The notes: generated by a model not told the origin, from the sequence alone. A stretch of 18,333 bases of DNA from JAVBOV01 sp031550205 (GCA_031550205.1 JAVBOV010000061.1:1-18333), one strand, 5' to 3'. Shown: positions 1 to 6,296, counted from the stretch's first letter. Program-made: numbers and translations.

Positions 1-27
1 TCCCATGTTTTGTAAATCTTCCATCCT

Positions 28-98
28 CGTCATCCTGACCCTAGAGCGTAGCGAAGGGGAAGGATCCATGGATTCTTCGTTGCACTCAGAATGACGAC
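28..98. repeat. Dispersed palindromic intergenic repeat, copy 1
   Basis: An imperfect palindrome. The left arm CGTCATCCTGA (28-38) matches the inverted right arm TCAGAATGACG (86-96) with one mismatch, and the centre (about 53-78) is itself nearly palindromic around GGATCCATGGATTC. The core GTCATCCTGA followed by GTAGYGAAGG-ATCC recurs at 7478-7504, and a diverged form lies at 4983-5018. All copies are in non-coding DNA. I infer a REP/MITE-like repeat family; no coding capacity is seen in it. Confidence 0.65.
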
Positions 99-116
99 AT
101 GGAATTATCTTTAGTT

Positions 117-149
117 AAAACAAAACTCGCCATTTAAAAAAATGGCGAG
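117..149 (-). terminator. Intrinsic terminator for a minus-strand transcript
   Basis: Perfect 10-bp stem CTCGCCATTT / AAATGGCGAG (126-135 with 140-149) and a 4-nt loop. Read on the minus strand it is followed by TTTTGTTTT (125-117), so it fits a terminator of leftward transcription. Read on the plus strand no T-run follows. It lies about 30 nt beyond the stop codon of the small minus-strand frame at 182-274. Confidence 0.6.
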
Positions 150-181
150 GGAGTTCAAAACTGTAACAACTACAGCCTGCC

Positions 182-274
182 TTATTCGACAATGCTTATA
201 TCGGCAGCTCCCTCATTAGGGATTGTTGTTGTTAAAGAGTTTTGAAGCTCCGCCGGCAGAACACCCGCCGACAA
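182..274 (-). CDS. Possible 30-residue mini-gene or remnant of a gene's 3' end
   Basis: A short minus-strand frame starting at TTG (274-272) would give a peptide beginning MSAGVLPAELQNSLTTTIPN and ending ...DISIVE before TAA at 184-182. A GAGGT sequence at 288-284 sits 9 nt before the TTG, and a good minus-strand terminator follows at 149-117. An in-frame TGA lies shortly upstream of the GAGGT. The residue composition looks protein-like rather than random. I do not recognise a family. It may be a genuine small protein, the preserved C-terminus of a decayed gene, or part of a small non-coding RNA ending at the terminator. Confidence 0.3.
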   Translation of the reverse strand: MSAGVLPAELQNSLTTTIPNEGAADISIVE

Positions 275-338
275 AAGAATACTACCTCAAAAACCCAAAT
301 TTGCAAACTAAAATATTCAAATGTAAAAAAACACGCCT

Positions 339-364
339 TAGGTCGCAGGTCGACCTGCGACCTA
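339..364. promoter_or_regulatory. Perfect 26-bp palindrome
   Basis: The half-site TAGGTCGCAGGTC is followed directly by its exact reverse complement, with no spacer, centred at 351/352. It is more GC-rich than its surroundings. T-runs lie on both sides (378-385 on plus; 335-329 read on minus), but 7-13 nt away, so it is only a loose fit to a bidirectional terminator. It lies about 50-70 bp upstream of the predicted -35 of the downstream operon. A dimeric-repressor operator, an RNA hairpin or a transposon/recombination scar are all possible. Confidence 0.6.
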
Positions 365-409
365 GAATGGTAATCTGTTTTTTTTAATTTAAAATTCCGT
401 TGCACATCT

Positions 410-438
410 TTGCCAAAGCAATTGTAATTTGTTGTAAT
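410..438 (+). promoter_or_regulatory. Predicted sigma70-type promoter of the HD/MEMO operon
   Basis: TTGCCA (410-415, 5/6 to TTGACA), a 17-nt spacer and TGTAAT (433-438, 5/6 to TATAAT). Transcription would start near 445, giving a leader of about 27 nt that contains the GAGGAG ribosome site at 461-466. A second, weaker pair (TTGTAA with GATAAT, ending near 448) overlaps it. Confidence 0.45.
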
Positions 439-471
439 TTTGAGATAATAACGCACGAAAGAGGAGAACCA

Positions 472-1107
472 ATGAACACTGCGCTGCAAATTTTAGAATT
501 TATGAAGATTATTGAAAAACTCTGCCTGGTTAAAAGAGACAATCTTTTATCAAGCGGTGAAGCTGAAACCGATTCTGACCACATCTTCAAACTCACATTT
601 TTAATAATGATGATTGCGCCATATTTAAAACACCCGGCAGATTATACCAAAATGCTGGAAATGGCTCTGGTTCACGATATTGTTGAGGCCAAAGCCGGCG
701 ACATTTCAATGTCTGCGCAAGTTTATAATCCCGAGCTGAAAATTATAAAAAAACAAAAAGAGCAGGAAGCCATAGAATATTACAAAACAATTTTGCCATC
801 CCCGTTGAATGCCAAAATTCACAACCTATTTATGGAATATGAAGAGCGTAAAACCTTAGAATCAAAAATTGTCTGGTGTCTGGATAAAATTGACGGCAAC
901 TATCAAGCCTGCTTATACGGAGATGTTAATTATTGGGGAGAATGCCCGAACGGCCACATCTATTACGAGATTGCTTCCGGCAAACGGCCCACTTCTCAAG
1001 CGCAAATGATAACAGACCTTGATGAAGAAATATTAAAAGATTTAGAAGAGGCCGTTTTGAAAATAGCCCAAAATTCCATGCAAAAAAGTGGCATTAAAGT
1101 AGTTTAG
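472..1107 (+). CDS. HD-domain 5'-deoxynucleotidase-like protein (HDDC2/YfbR type)
   Basis: A 211-residue HD-superfamily metal-dependent phosphohydrolase, most like human HDDC2 and bacterial YfbR, which remove phosphate from deoxynucleoside 5'-monophosphates. Visible motifs: SDH (H37), ALVHD (H68-D69) with E72 and GD (D77) just after, and a late Asp in CLDK (D138), a complete HD metal/catalytic set. The helix around KQKEQEAI and the stretch MEYEERKTLESKIVWCLDK match the HDDC2 pattern EEYE...EAKFVKQLDK. I chose ATG 472, preceded by GAGGAG with 5-nt spacing; an upstream in-frame TTG at 400 lies inside the predicted promoter. It is the first gene of the operon, and the next gene's ribosome site overlaps its stop codon. 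The exact nucleotide substrate is inferred from the family. Confidence 0.85.
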   Translation: MNTALQILEFMKIIEKLCLVKRDNLLSSGEAETDSDHIFKLTFLIMMIAPYLKHPADYTKMLEMALVHDIVEAKAGDISMSAQVYNPELKIIKKQKEQEAIEYYKTILPSPLNAKIHNLFMEYEERKTLESKIVWCLDKIDGNYQACLYGDVNYWGECPNGHIYYEIASGKRPTSQAQMITDLDEEILKDLEEAVLKIAQNSMQKSGIKVV

Positions 1108-1116
1108 GAGAAAGCC

Positions 1117-2688
1117 ATGAGCTTTAAGCAAGAATTTGATTACGGCAAACTTTTTTATTATATCCTGCTGGTTATGGCCATTGCTGCACTTCTTTGGTTC
1201 AACTTCAAATACTTAAACAACCACGTTTCTTCCAACTCTGTTTTTATTAATGACTTTGTTAAACCTGTGGTTGATAATTCCAAAAATCGCCCGCCCGCTG
1301 TTGCCGGAATTTTTTATCAGGCCGATGCCCACAGCCTTGATAAAGATCTGGACAGTTTTTTATCTTCAGCCCGCATCAGAGAAAAGAAAAGACCGGAAGT
1401 TCTAATTGTGCCGCACGCCGGTTATGTATATTCCGCATCTACGGCCGCTGCCGCTTACGTGCAGCTTAAGCCTTTTGCCTCTGAAATCAAAAATATCATA
1501 ATCGTCGGCCCGTCGCATTATGTTGCTGTTGAAGGCGCCTCCGTTTCCGGTGCCGATTCGTTCACAACGCCTCTCGGCAAAATTTTGGTGAACCGCAAAA
1601 TGGCTCAGGAAATTGCCGCATCACCGGGCTTTTTGTCGGATAACGCGGCTCATGTTAAAGAACACTCGATAGAAGTGCAGCTTCCGTTTTTGCAAAAGGT
1701 TCTAAAAAACTTCCAAATCGTGCCCGTTGCATACGGCAATATTTCTCCTGAAGCTTTGGCTCAAGGCTTAAAGCCGTATGTCGGCCGTCCTGATACGGTC
1801 ATTGTTTTTTCGGCAGATTTATCTCACTATTACACCTACGGGCAAGCCAAAACCATCGATGAAAAAACCGCTCAAATGATAGAAGGATTAGAGCCGGAAA
1901 TCAAAGAACACATGTCTTGCGGCGCAGCCGGCGTCAATGCAGCCTTAATTTTGGCCTCTGAGACCAACCTGTATCCCAAGCTTTTAGACATGAAAAACTC
2001 CGGAGACATTTTGGGAGATAAAAATTCCGTTGTCGGTTATGCCTCATGGATGTTTGAAAAAAAACCGCAGGAACAAAAAGCCAGCCTTTCAAAAATGGAA
2101 CAGGAATTTTCCAGCCTGCAGGACTTTGCCTCGGTTTACAAACAAGACCTGTTGAAAATCGCCAAAGACAGCATCACAGAAGCAGTTTTGCATGATGAAA
2201 AATATTCTCCTTCTCGGCATGATTATGCCAACGCCCTGTTTGACAAAGGCGCCTCGTTTGTAACCTTGGAAGAAAGCGGAGAATTAAAAGGCTGCATCGG
2301 CACCGTGGTTCCTCATCAGGGGGTTGCGGTGGATGTGGCTCAAAATGCCGCTCTGGCCGCAACCAGAGACAGCCGCTTTTCTCCATTAACCGCTAAGGAC
2401 CTGCCCAAGATTTCCGTTTCCATTTCTCTTTTGACCGATTTTGTTGAAATATCATACGATTCCGAGGCAGATTTATTAAACAAAATCACTCCCGGAGCCG
2501 ACGGCATCATCTTAAAAGACGGCAACCGCCAAGCGCTGTATCTGCCCTCGGTTTGGAAAGATTTGCCCGATAAAAAAGAATTTATTAAAAACCTCAAGCT
2601 GAAAGCCGGCATGAGCCCCAATTATTGGTCAAACGCCATTAAGGTATATCAGTTTAGAACCGTGGAGATAAAAGAAAATGAAAATTAA
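1117..2688 (+). CDS. Membrane-anchored MEMO1-AMMECR1 fusion (AmmeMemoRadiSam proteins B and A)
   Basis: A 523-residue two-domain protein. Residues about 12-30 form one hydrophobic helix (YYILLVMAIAALLWF). Residues about 58-315 are a MEMO1 (AmmeMemoRadiSam B) domain with PHAGY (H100), GPSHY (H134) and SCGAAG (C268), matching the His-His-Cys metal site of human MEMO1. Residues about 340-520 are an AMMECR1 (system A) domain with the hallmark KGCIGT (391-396). The family was named for co-occurrence of AMMECR1, MEMO and a radical-SAM enzyme; its biochemical role is poorly defined. The radical-SAM partner is not in this window. The single N-terminal helix after a short Lys-containing segment suggests a signal anchor that puts both domains in the periplasm, which is inference. 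Start ATG 1117 has AGGAG overlapping the previous stop. The 3' end overlaps the next gene by 11 nt, so translation is probably coupled. Confidence 0.88.
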   Translation: MSFKQEFDYGKLFYYILLVMAIAALLWFNFKYLNNHVSSNSVFINDFVKPVVDNSKNRPPAVAGIFYQADAHSLDKDLDSFLSSARIREKKRPEVLIVPHAGYVYSASTAAAAYVQLKPFASEIKNIIIVGPSHYVAVEGASVSGADSFTTPLGKILVNRKMAQEIAASPGFLSDNAAHVKEHSIEVQLPFLQKVLKNFQIVPVAYGNISPEALAQGLKPYVGRPDTVIVFSADLSHYYTYGQAKTIDEKTAQMIEGLEPEIKEHMSCGAAGVNAALILASETNLYPKLLDMKNSGDILGDKNSVVGYASWMFEKKPQEQKASLSKMEQEFSSLQDFASVYKQDLLKIAKDSITEAVLHDEKYSPSRHDYANALFDKGASFVTLEESGELKGCIGTVVPHQGVAVDVAQNAALAATRDSRFSPLTAKDLPKISVSISLLTDFVEISYDSEADLLNKITPGADGIILKDGNRQALYLPSVWKDLPDKKEFIKNLKLKAGMSPNYWSNAIKVYQFRTVEIKENEN

Positions 2689-4384
2689 CGGCCGCAAAAT
2701 CAATTTAAGCTTGAAAGACTTAAACCATAAAAAACAAAAAGAAACCATAGAGATAAAGCTTATCGATAAAAAATCTCCCGCTTATCTTAACTTAAAATCC
2801 GGGGATAAAAAAGCTTTGGAATATCTTGTTAAAGCCGCCAAAGCTTTTAATGACGTTGCGCTTGAACTTGACAACCCGCATAATCTTGAGCAAAAAAAGG
2901 CCTTGGAAAAAGCCGCCAAGAGCAGCCCGCACGCCAAGGCGGCTTTATGGCTGTTTAATTCCTTTAATGGTTTGTCCGGCACCAACGGCATAGATAAAAA
3001 ACCCATACAGGTTTTTAAAGGCTTAAAGCTTCTGCCCGGACGCAATTTTTATCCGGCCGATTTGAAGGTTAAGGAATTTCACAAGATTTTGGAAATAATG
3101 TTAAACGACGGCAAACGCCTTGAGGTGCAAAATATTTTAAGCAACCGCACCGTGGTCAGAAGAGAAGGCAAAATTCTTAAGGCAATTGATTACACAGAAT
3201 ATTTTGCCAAAGAATTTAAAAAAGCTGCAGAGTATTTAGAGCAGGCTGCCAAAACACTTACCAATGCCGGTTTTAAAAATTATCTCAAACTTCAGGCCAA
3301 AGCTCTTTTGAAAAATGATAATAAACTCGATGCTGCCGCAGATGCTGCTTGGGCAAAATTACAAAACACCGATTTGGAATTCACGCTCGGCCGAGAGAAT
3401 TATGACGATGAAATTACGCCGACAATTTTTGACAACAAAAATTTGCTCAAAAAGCTTAAGTCACATCATATTGAAATAAATTCCAAAGACATGCTTGGCG
3501 TGCGCGTCGGCATTGTCAACCCAAAGGGCACCGACTTAATTTTAAAATTTAAATCTCATATGTGCGCTTTGGCAAGCCTGATGCCTCATTCTGAAAAATA
3601 TGAGCAGCACTGCAAAAATGACTTGAAGCAAACCATGGTTGATGCAGACATTGTTTATTTGAGCGGAGACTATGCCCAGTGCCGCGGCGGCATTACCACT
3701 GCGCAAAATCTGCCCAATAACGACAAGCTTTCCGTAAAAGAGGGCGGCGGCCGCAGAAACGTATACCACCGGCAGATTCGTCAAACTCAAAATGTTGAAA
3801 AAACCAAAAAGATGTTAAACGCGCTTGTGGAAAAAGACCTGCATCAATTTTATAATATTGAGGCTGACCACCTTTTTGTAATCGGACATGAAAACGGTCA
3901 TTCTTTGGGACCGAACAGCGAATATCAAAGCTCCGTCGGTATTTATAAACACGTAATTGAAGAGCTTAAGGCAGATATAATCTCGCTGGCTTTCATGCCT
4001 GAATATGCCAAAACCAAAACCATTTCCTGCCAAGATTTAAAAGAGATTTATTTAACCGTTGCTTTTCGCTTGTTTCTGGCGGCCAAACCGCAAATTTCCA
4101 AGCCGCACCGCGTGGCCGATTTAATCATCTTCAATTATCTCTTAAAAAACAAAGCAATTTCTTTTGATAAAAAATATAAAATGTCCGTGAACTTTGAAAC
4201 TTTCGGAAACGTTTGTTATCACCTTTTGTCTGAAACCATAGATGTTCAAATCTCCAAGTCGCCGCAGGCTGCCAAAAAGTTTATTGATAAATATGCGCAT
4301 TGGGGCAAAATAAGCCGTCACATAGCTTCGGTTCACAAAAAACTTGGCTTAAAGCCGTATAAAGAGATTAAGTCGTCTTTTTAG
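2678..4384 (+). CDS. M49-like (dipeptidyl-peptidase III-type) zinc metallopeptidase
   Basis: A 568-residue protein with zinc motif VIGHENGHSLG (H404, E405, H408) followed by EELKAD (428-433), whose first Glu is the likely third zinc ligand. Together with the upstream TTAQNLPNND stretch and the following EGGGRRNVYHRQ, this layout is that of peptidase family M49 (dipeptidyl-peptidase III), where HELLGH is followed by EECRA(D/E). This protein has the five-residue HExxH form rather than the usual six-residue HExxxH; a pentapeptide variant is known in M49, for example from Caldithrix. The ~250-residue N-terminal part is Lys- and Ala-rich and helical in look. No signal peptide is seen, so it is probably cytoplasmic. 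It starts 11 nt inside the MEMO-AMMECR1 gene, with GGAG at 2664-2667. Cleavage of dipeptides from peptide N-termini is inferred from the family. Confidence 0.72.
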   Translation: MKINGRKINLSLKDLNHKKQKETIEIKLIDKKSPAYLNLKSGDKKALEYLVKAAKAFNDVALELDNPHNLEQKKALEKAAKSSPHAKAALWLFNSFNGLSGTNGIDKKPIQVFKGLKLLPGRNFYPADLKVKEFHKILEIMLNDGKRLEVQNILSNRTVVRREGKILKAIDYTEYFAKEFKKAAEYLEQAAKTLTNAGFKNYLKLQAKALLKNDNKLDAAADAAWAKLQNTDLEFTLGRENYDDEITPTIFDNKNLLKKLKSHHIEINSKDMLGVRVGIVNPKGTDLILKFKSHMCALASLMPHSEKYEQHCKNDLKQTMVDADIVYLSGDYAQCRGGITTAQNLPNNDKLSVKEGGGRRNVYHRQIRQTQNVEKTKKMLNALVEKDLHQFYNIEADHLFVIGHENGHSLGPNSEYQSSVGIYKHVIEELKADIISLAFMPEYAKTKTISCQDLKEIYLTVAFRLFLAAKPQISKPHRVADLIIFNYLLKNKAISFDKKYKMSVNFETFGNVCYHLLSETIDVQISKSPQAAKKFIDKYAHWGKISRHIASVHKKLGLKPYKEIKSSF

Positions 4385-4395
4385 CTTGCCAAAGC

Positions 4396-4423
4396 ATGCA
4401 AAATAATTCAAAATATTTTGCAT
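4396..4423. repeat. AT-rich intergenic inverted repeat
   Basis: ATGCAAAATA (4396-4405) and its exact reverse complement TATTTTGCAT (4414-4423) are separated by 8 nt. The repeat sits between the M49-like gene and the ribosome site of the small membrane protein. It has no following T-run, so it is not a typical terminator. It could be an mRNA processing or stability hairpin, or an operator. Confidence 0.45.
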
Positions 4424-4437
4424 AACGGAGGTTGCAG

Positions 4438-4806
4438 ATGTTTAAAAAGTTGGTTAACGGAGAGCTTTCTTTAAGAGAAACTTTTTGGAAGTTTGGTGTT
4501 TTCGGCACGCTTCTTATCCACTTTATTGTAAAATTTTTGGCTCATATTTTGGCCGGCAAATTGGGCGGTATCACCATCTACAAATATTACACCCAGCACT
4601 TTAATCCCACCAAAATAGACTCCGGTTTGCTGATTCTTACTTTGGCCTATCTTTCCGGCCTTTGCATTTTGCTTTCATATTGCATTACCGTTGTTTTGGG
4701 TGTGTGGCGCAGCGCCGCGGAATATGACCGCAGCATCTGGCTCCGTCACATTTCGCGCCTCTTAATTTTGGTTTTGGTTTTTGTGGTTTTAAGGTTTTAT
4801 TTTTAA
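4438..4806 (+). CDS. Small membrane protein, three predicted helices, unknown function
   Basis: A 122-residue protein. Helices are predicted at about residues 16-38, 58-90 (long, possibly one or two passes) and 102-120. The soluble start NGELSLRETFWKFGV and the motif VVLGVWRSAAEYDR before the last helix resemble a widespread family of short uncharacterised membrane proteins that share a G-x-L-S-L..TFW..G opening and a VWRSA..Y motif. I do not know a function for that family. ATG 4438 is preceded by GGAGG at 4427-4431 with 6-nt spacing. A TTG at 4432 directly abuts the GGAGG and is too close to be the start. It is followed after 11 nt by a lipoprotein gene, so the two probably share a transcript and perhaps an envelope role. 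Confidence 0.75.
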   Translation: MFKKLVNGELSLRETFWKFGVFGTLLIHFIVKFLAHILAGKLGGITIYKYYTQHFNPTKIDSGLLILTLAYLSGLCILLSYCITVVLGVWRSAAEYDRSIWLRHISRLLILVLVFVVLRFYF

Positions 4807-4817
4807 GGAGTTTTTCT

Positions 4818-4973
4818 ATGAAAAAACTGGTCTTGTTCATCTGCTTCTTTTTCTTATTCGGCTGTACGGTTGGCAATTTCAAAGAAAACCGCGTCCGCCT
4901 GCATGAAAAAAACAACAACGAAGAATATTGTCAAAAGAACCCCGACCGCTGCATCCACGGCGTTCCGTGGTAA
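4818..4973 (+). CDS. 51-residue lipoprotein with a C-x6-C tail
   Basis: The small protein begins MKKLVLFICFFFLFGC: two Lys, a hydrophobic core and a lipobox LFGC, so lipidation at C16 by the signal-peptidase II route is predicted. The mature part is only 36 residues, highly polar (KENRVRLHEKNNN), and ends CQKNPDRCIHGVPW, with C38 and C45 possibly forming a disulfide. AAGGAG at 4805-4810 lies 7 nt before ATG 4818 and overlaps the end of the upstream gene. It is the last gene of the operon, and a terminator follows at 5031-5054. The function is unknown; the position next to a small membrane protein suggests an envelope-associated partner. Confidence 0.8.
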   Translation: MKKLVLFICFFFLFGCTVGNFKENRVRLHEKNNNEEYCQKNPDRCIHGVPW

Positions 4974-4982
4974 TTTTTTTAT

Positions 4983-5018
4983 GTCATCCTGAGGTTTGCT
5001 CCGCAAACCGTGAGGATC
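4983..5018. repeat. Dispersed repeat, copy 2 (diverged, hairpin-containing)
   Basis: GTCATCCTGA (4983-4992) is followed by a perfect 7-bp hairpin GGTTTGC-TCC-GCAAACC (4993-5009) and then GTGAGGATCT. This is the same frame as the repeats at 28-98 and 7478-7504, where a GTAGYGAAGG-ATCC segment follows GTCATCCTGA. Confidence 0.55.
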
Positions 5019-5030
5019 TCGGCAAAATCA

Positions 5031-5054
5031 AACCCGCTGTTTAGCGGGTTTTTT
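5031..5054 (+). terminator. Rho-independent terminator of the HD-to-lipoprotein operon
   Basis: Stem AACCCGCT / AGCGGGTT (5031-5038 with 5043-5050), loop GTTT, followed by TTTT at 5051-5054. It lies 57 nt after the lipoprotein stop. On the minus strand it also lies directly behind the stop of the decayed SGNH-like gene, so it may once have served both directions. Confidence 0.8.
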
Positions 5055-5056
5055 AT

Positions 5057-5170
5057 CTAAGGCATTCCTAATTTTTTCAATTCTCCAAAAATCTCATCCG
5101 CAATCAACTGATGCCCTTTGCTTTGCTCATAGTATATACCGGATTTTTGTAAAAACGCTTTTTTCTCTTT
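5057..5170 (-). pseudogene. C-terminal remnant of a probable SGNH/GDSL-type hydrolase
   Basis: Read on the minus strand, this stretch ends SGIYYEQSKGHQLIADEI, then FGELKKLGMP and TAG (5059-5057). The GHQLIADEIF pattern is what follows the catalytic region in many SGNH/GDSL hydrolases (…GHxLIAEEI…). The frame stays open only to an in-frame TAA at 5221-5219, inside the inverted-repeat element to its right, and has no plausible start. I infer a gene whose 5' part was lost or displaced by that element. The family call rests on a ~15-residue resemblance, so confidence is low. Confidence 0.4.
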
Positions 5171-5341
5171 CCGCCATAGGAAAAGTATTTTAGACCTTGT
5201 TAGCAAAGTCTTGCGACTTTAGCGACGAGCTGTTCTGCCAACTTAAAAAATAAGACAATAAAAGAACAGTAAGGAAAACAGGCAGAATATTGTGAGGAGA
5301 GCAAGGCAAGCTTACAAGGTCTAAATGCTTTTACTCCGGCG
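5171..5341. repeat. About 170-bp imperfect inverted-repeat element (MITE-like or structured RNA)
   Basis: The left arm from CCGCC...GGAAAAGTATTTTAGACC (5171-5196) continues into CTTGT and pairs with the right arm ending ACAAGGTCTAAATGCTTTTA...CGGCG (5314-5341). TTTAGACCTTGT (5189-5200) and ACAAGGTCTAA (5314-5324) are exact inverted copies. Inner arms also match: TTCTGCC (5233-5239) with GGCAGAA (5281-5287), and CTGTTCT (5230-5236) with AGAACAG (5263-5269). No open frame of note is present. It abuts and appears to truncate the SGNH-like remnant. A non-autonomous mobile repeat is the simplest reading. Confidence 0.6.
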
Positions 5342-5351
5342 AAGTGTTTTG

Positions 5352-5375
5352 GTTACTTTTGCACCCAAAAGTAAC
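5352..5375. repeat. Perfect 10-bp hairpin GTTACTTTTG/CAAAAGTAAC
   Basis: The stem GTTACTTTTG (5352-5361) and its exact reverse complement (5366-5375) are separated by CACC. It resembles the GGTTACTTTTGG...AAAAGTAACC hairpins found between genes in many bacteria. No T-run follows on either strand, so it is not a convincing terminator for the helicase-like gene that ends at 5453. Between 5376 and 5452 I see nothing else. Confidence 0.6.
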
Positions 5376-5452
5376 ATAAAATTTTGCACAAGCTCAAGTA
5401 TGAAAGAAAAAAGTTCACTTATTAGAGCGCCCTATATTAAACCAAAATCCTC

Positions 5453-6247
5453 TTAATCAATATTAACCACGATTCCCTTATATCTCAAAAATTCCGGCGT
5501 GCGGTCTTTGTAAGAATTATTTTTCTTAATCAGCTTCTCAGCCTCGTCGTCCTTAACCGGCGTTGCAAATTTATGAAAACCGCGGCGCTGCTGCTGGTCA
5601 TTTTTTCCCTTAGAATTTTTTGCAGTGTTCTCGGCTTCCTGCTCTTTTGCCTTGTCAATCTTAATTTCTTGCGGCGCTTTTAATATCTTGTCCAAAACAT
5701 CCTGCGTCTCTTTGGAACGGCGGTTGGTATAAACAATATTTTGCTTGTTAAATGGCAGCAGGGTTAATATTTTTTCCAAATTTTCCAACTGACGGTTTTT
5801 CTTAATCAGGTGAATATCATCCACCACCAGAATATTTATCTTGGCCAAATCAAGCTTTTCTTCTTCAACCAGTTCCACCAACAAATCCGGCGAGCCGATA
5901 ATCACGTTGGCTTCCTTGTCAATGTCTTCTTCAGTGTCTTTAATTGTGGCTTCGTTAACCTCGTGATATTTGTTAAAAATTGCCAAATGGTCAGAAACCA
6001 CCACCGATTGCTCGGAATTAGGAGTGATGATAAGAATATTTTTGCCGTCTTTGTTCGCAATAATATCAATCAAGGGGAACACATATGAAACGGTCTTTCC
6101 GCAGCCCTGCGGCGCAATGGTGAAAATATCTTTGCCCTGCAAAATTGAAGGAATCACATCCACCTGAACGGTTGTCGGCGTGGTAATTCCGAACTCGTCA
6201 ATCGCCTGAACGGTTTTTTCCGATAATCCTAAATCTAAAAAATTCAT
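5453..6247 (-). CDS. DEAD-box-like protein with only the N-terminal RecA domain
   Basis: A 264-residue protein that begins like a DEAD-box RNA helicase: F3, a Q motif ending at Q28, a Walker A APQGCGKT (45-52), an Ia-like region ITPNSEQ (73-80), a Ib-like GSPDLL (118-123) and a motif II at VVDDIH (D143-D144-I145-H146) in place of DEAD. The motif III SAT is not recognisable (VYTNR is nearest). There is no second RecA domain and no motifs IV-VI; instead the protein ends in a charged, Gln/Lys-rich tail (KNSKGKNDQQQRRGFHKF) and EFLRYKGIVVNID. K51 and D143 suggest that nucleotide binding may be kept, but helicase activity as in full-length relatives is unlikely. No helicase remnant follows the stop, so this is not a fresh frameshift. 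ATG 6247 has a purine-rich AGAAGAG upstream and diverges from the hydrolase gene. Confidence 0.75.
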   Translation of the reverse strand: MNFLDLGLSEKTVQAIDEFGITTPTTVQVDVIPSILQGKDIFTIAPQGCGKTVSYVFPLIDIIANKDGKNILIITPNSEQSVVVSDHLAIFNKYHEVNEATIKDTEEDIDKEANVIIGSPDLLVELVEEEKLDLAKINILVVDDIHLIKKNRQLENLEKILTLLPFNKQNIVYTNRRSKETQDVLDKILKAPQEIKIDKAKEQEAENTAKNSKGKNDQQQRRGFHKFATPVKDDEAEKLIKKNNSYKDRTPEFLRYKGIVVNID

Positions 6248-6276
6248 TTTTTCTCTTCTTTTAATGTTTAATTTAT

Positions 6277-6296
6277 GTGATATTATTGATTATCAC
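6277..6296. promoter_or_regulatory. Dyad GTGATA-N8-TATCAC in the divergent promoter region
   Basis: The 67-bp gap between the divergent helicase-like and isochorismatase-like genes is AT-rich and contains an exact 6-bp inverted repeat (6277-6282 with 6291-6296) with an 8-bp centre that includes TTATTGAT. The geometry fits an operator of a dimeric regulator overlapping -10-like sequences, but no regulator gene lies beside it. Confidence 0.3.

Noticed and set aside
232..489. 85-codon minus-strand open frame overlapping the start of the HD-domain gene
   Set aside because: It runs through the 26-bp palindrome and the operon promoter, has Phe/Cys-rich, non-protein-like composition and no ribosome site; the shorter frame at 182-274 in another register looks more real.
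4685..4918. Minus-strand frame across the small membrane protein and lipoprotein genes
   Set aside because: Lys/Arg/Pro-rich shadow frame without a ribosome site; the plus-strand genes have lipobox, membrane helices and ribosome sites.
5352..5375. Hairpin considered as the terminator of the helicase-like gene
   Set aside because: It is on the correct side, but no T-run follows on the minus strand, and it lies about 80 nt past the stop.
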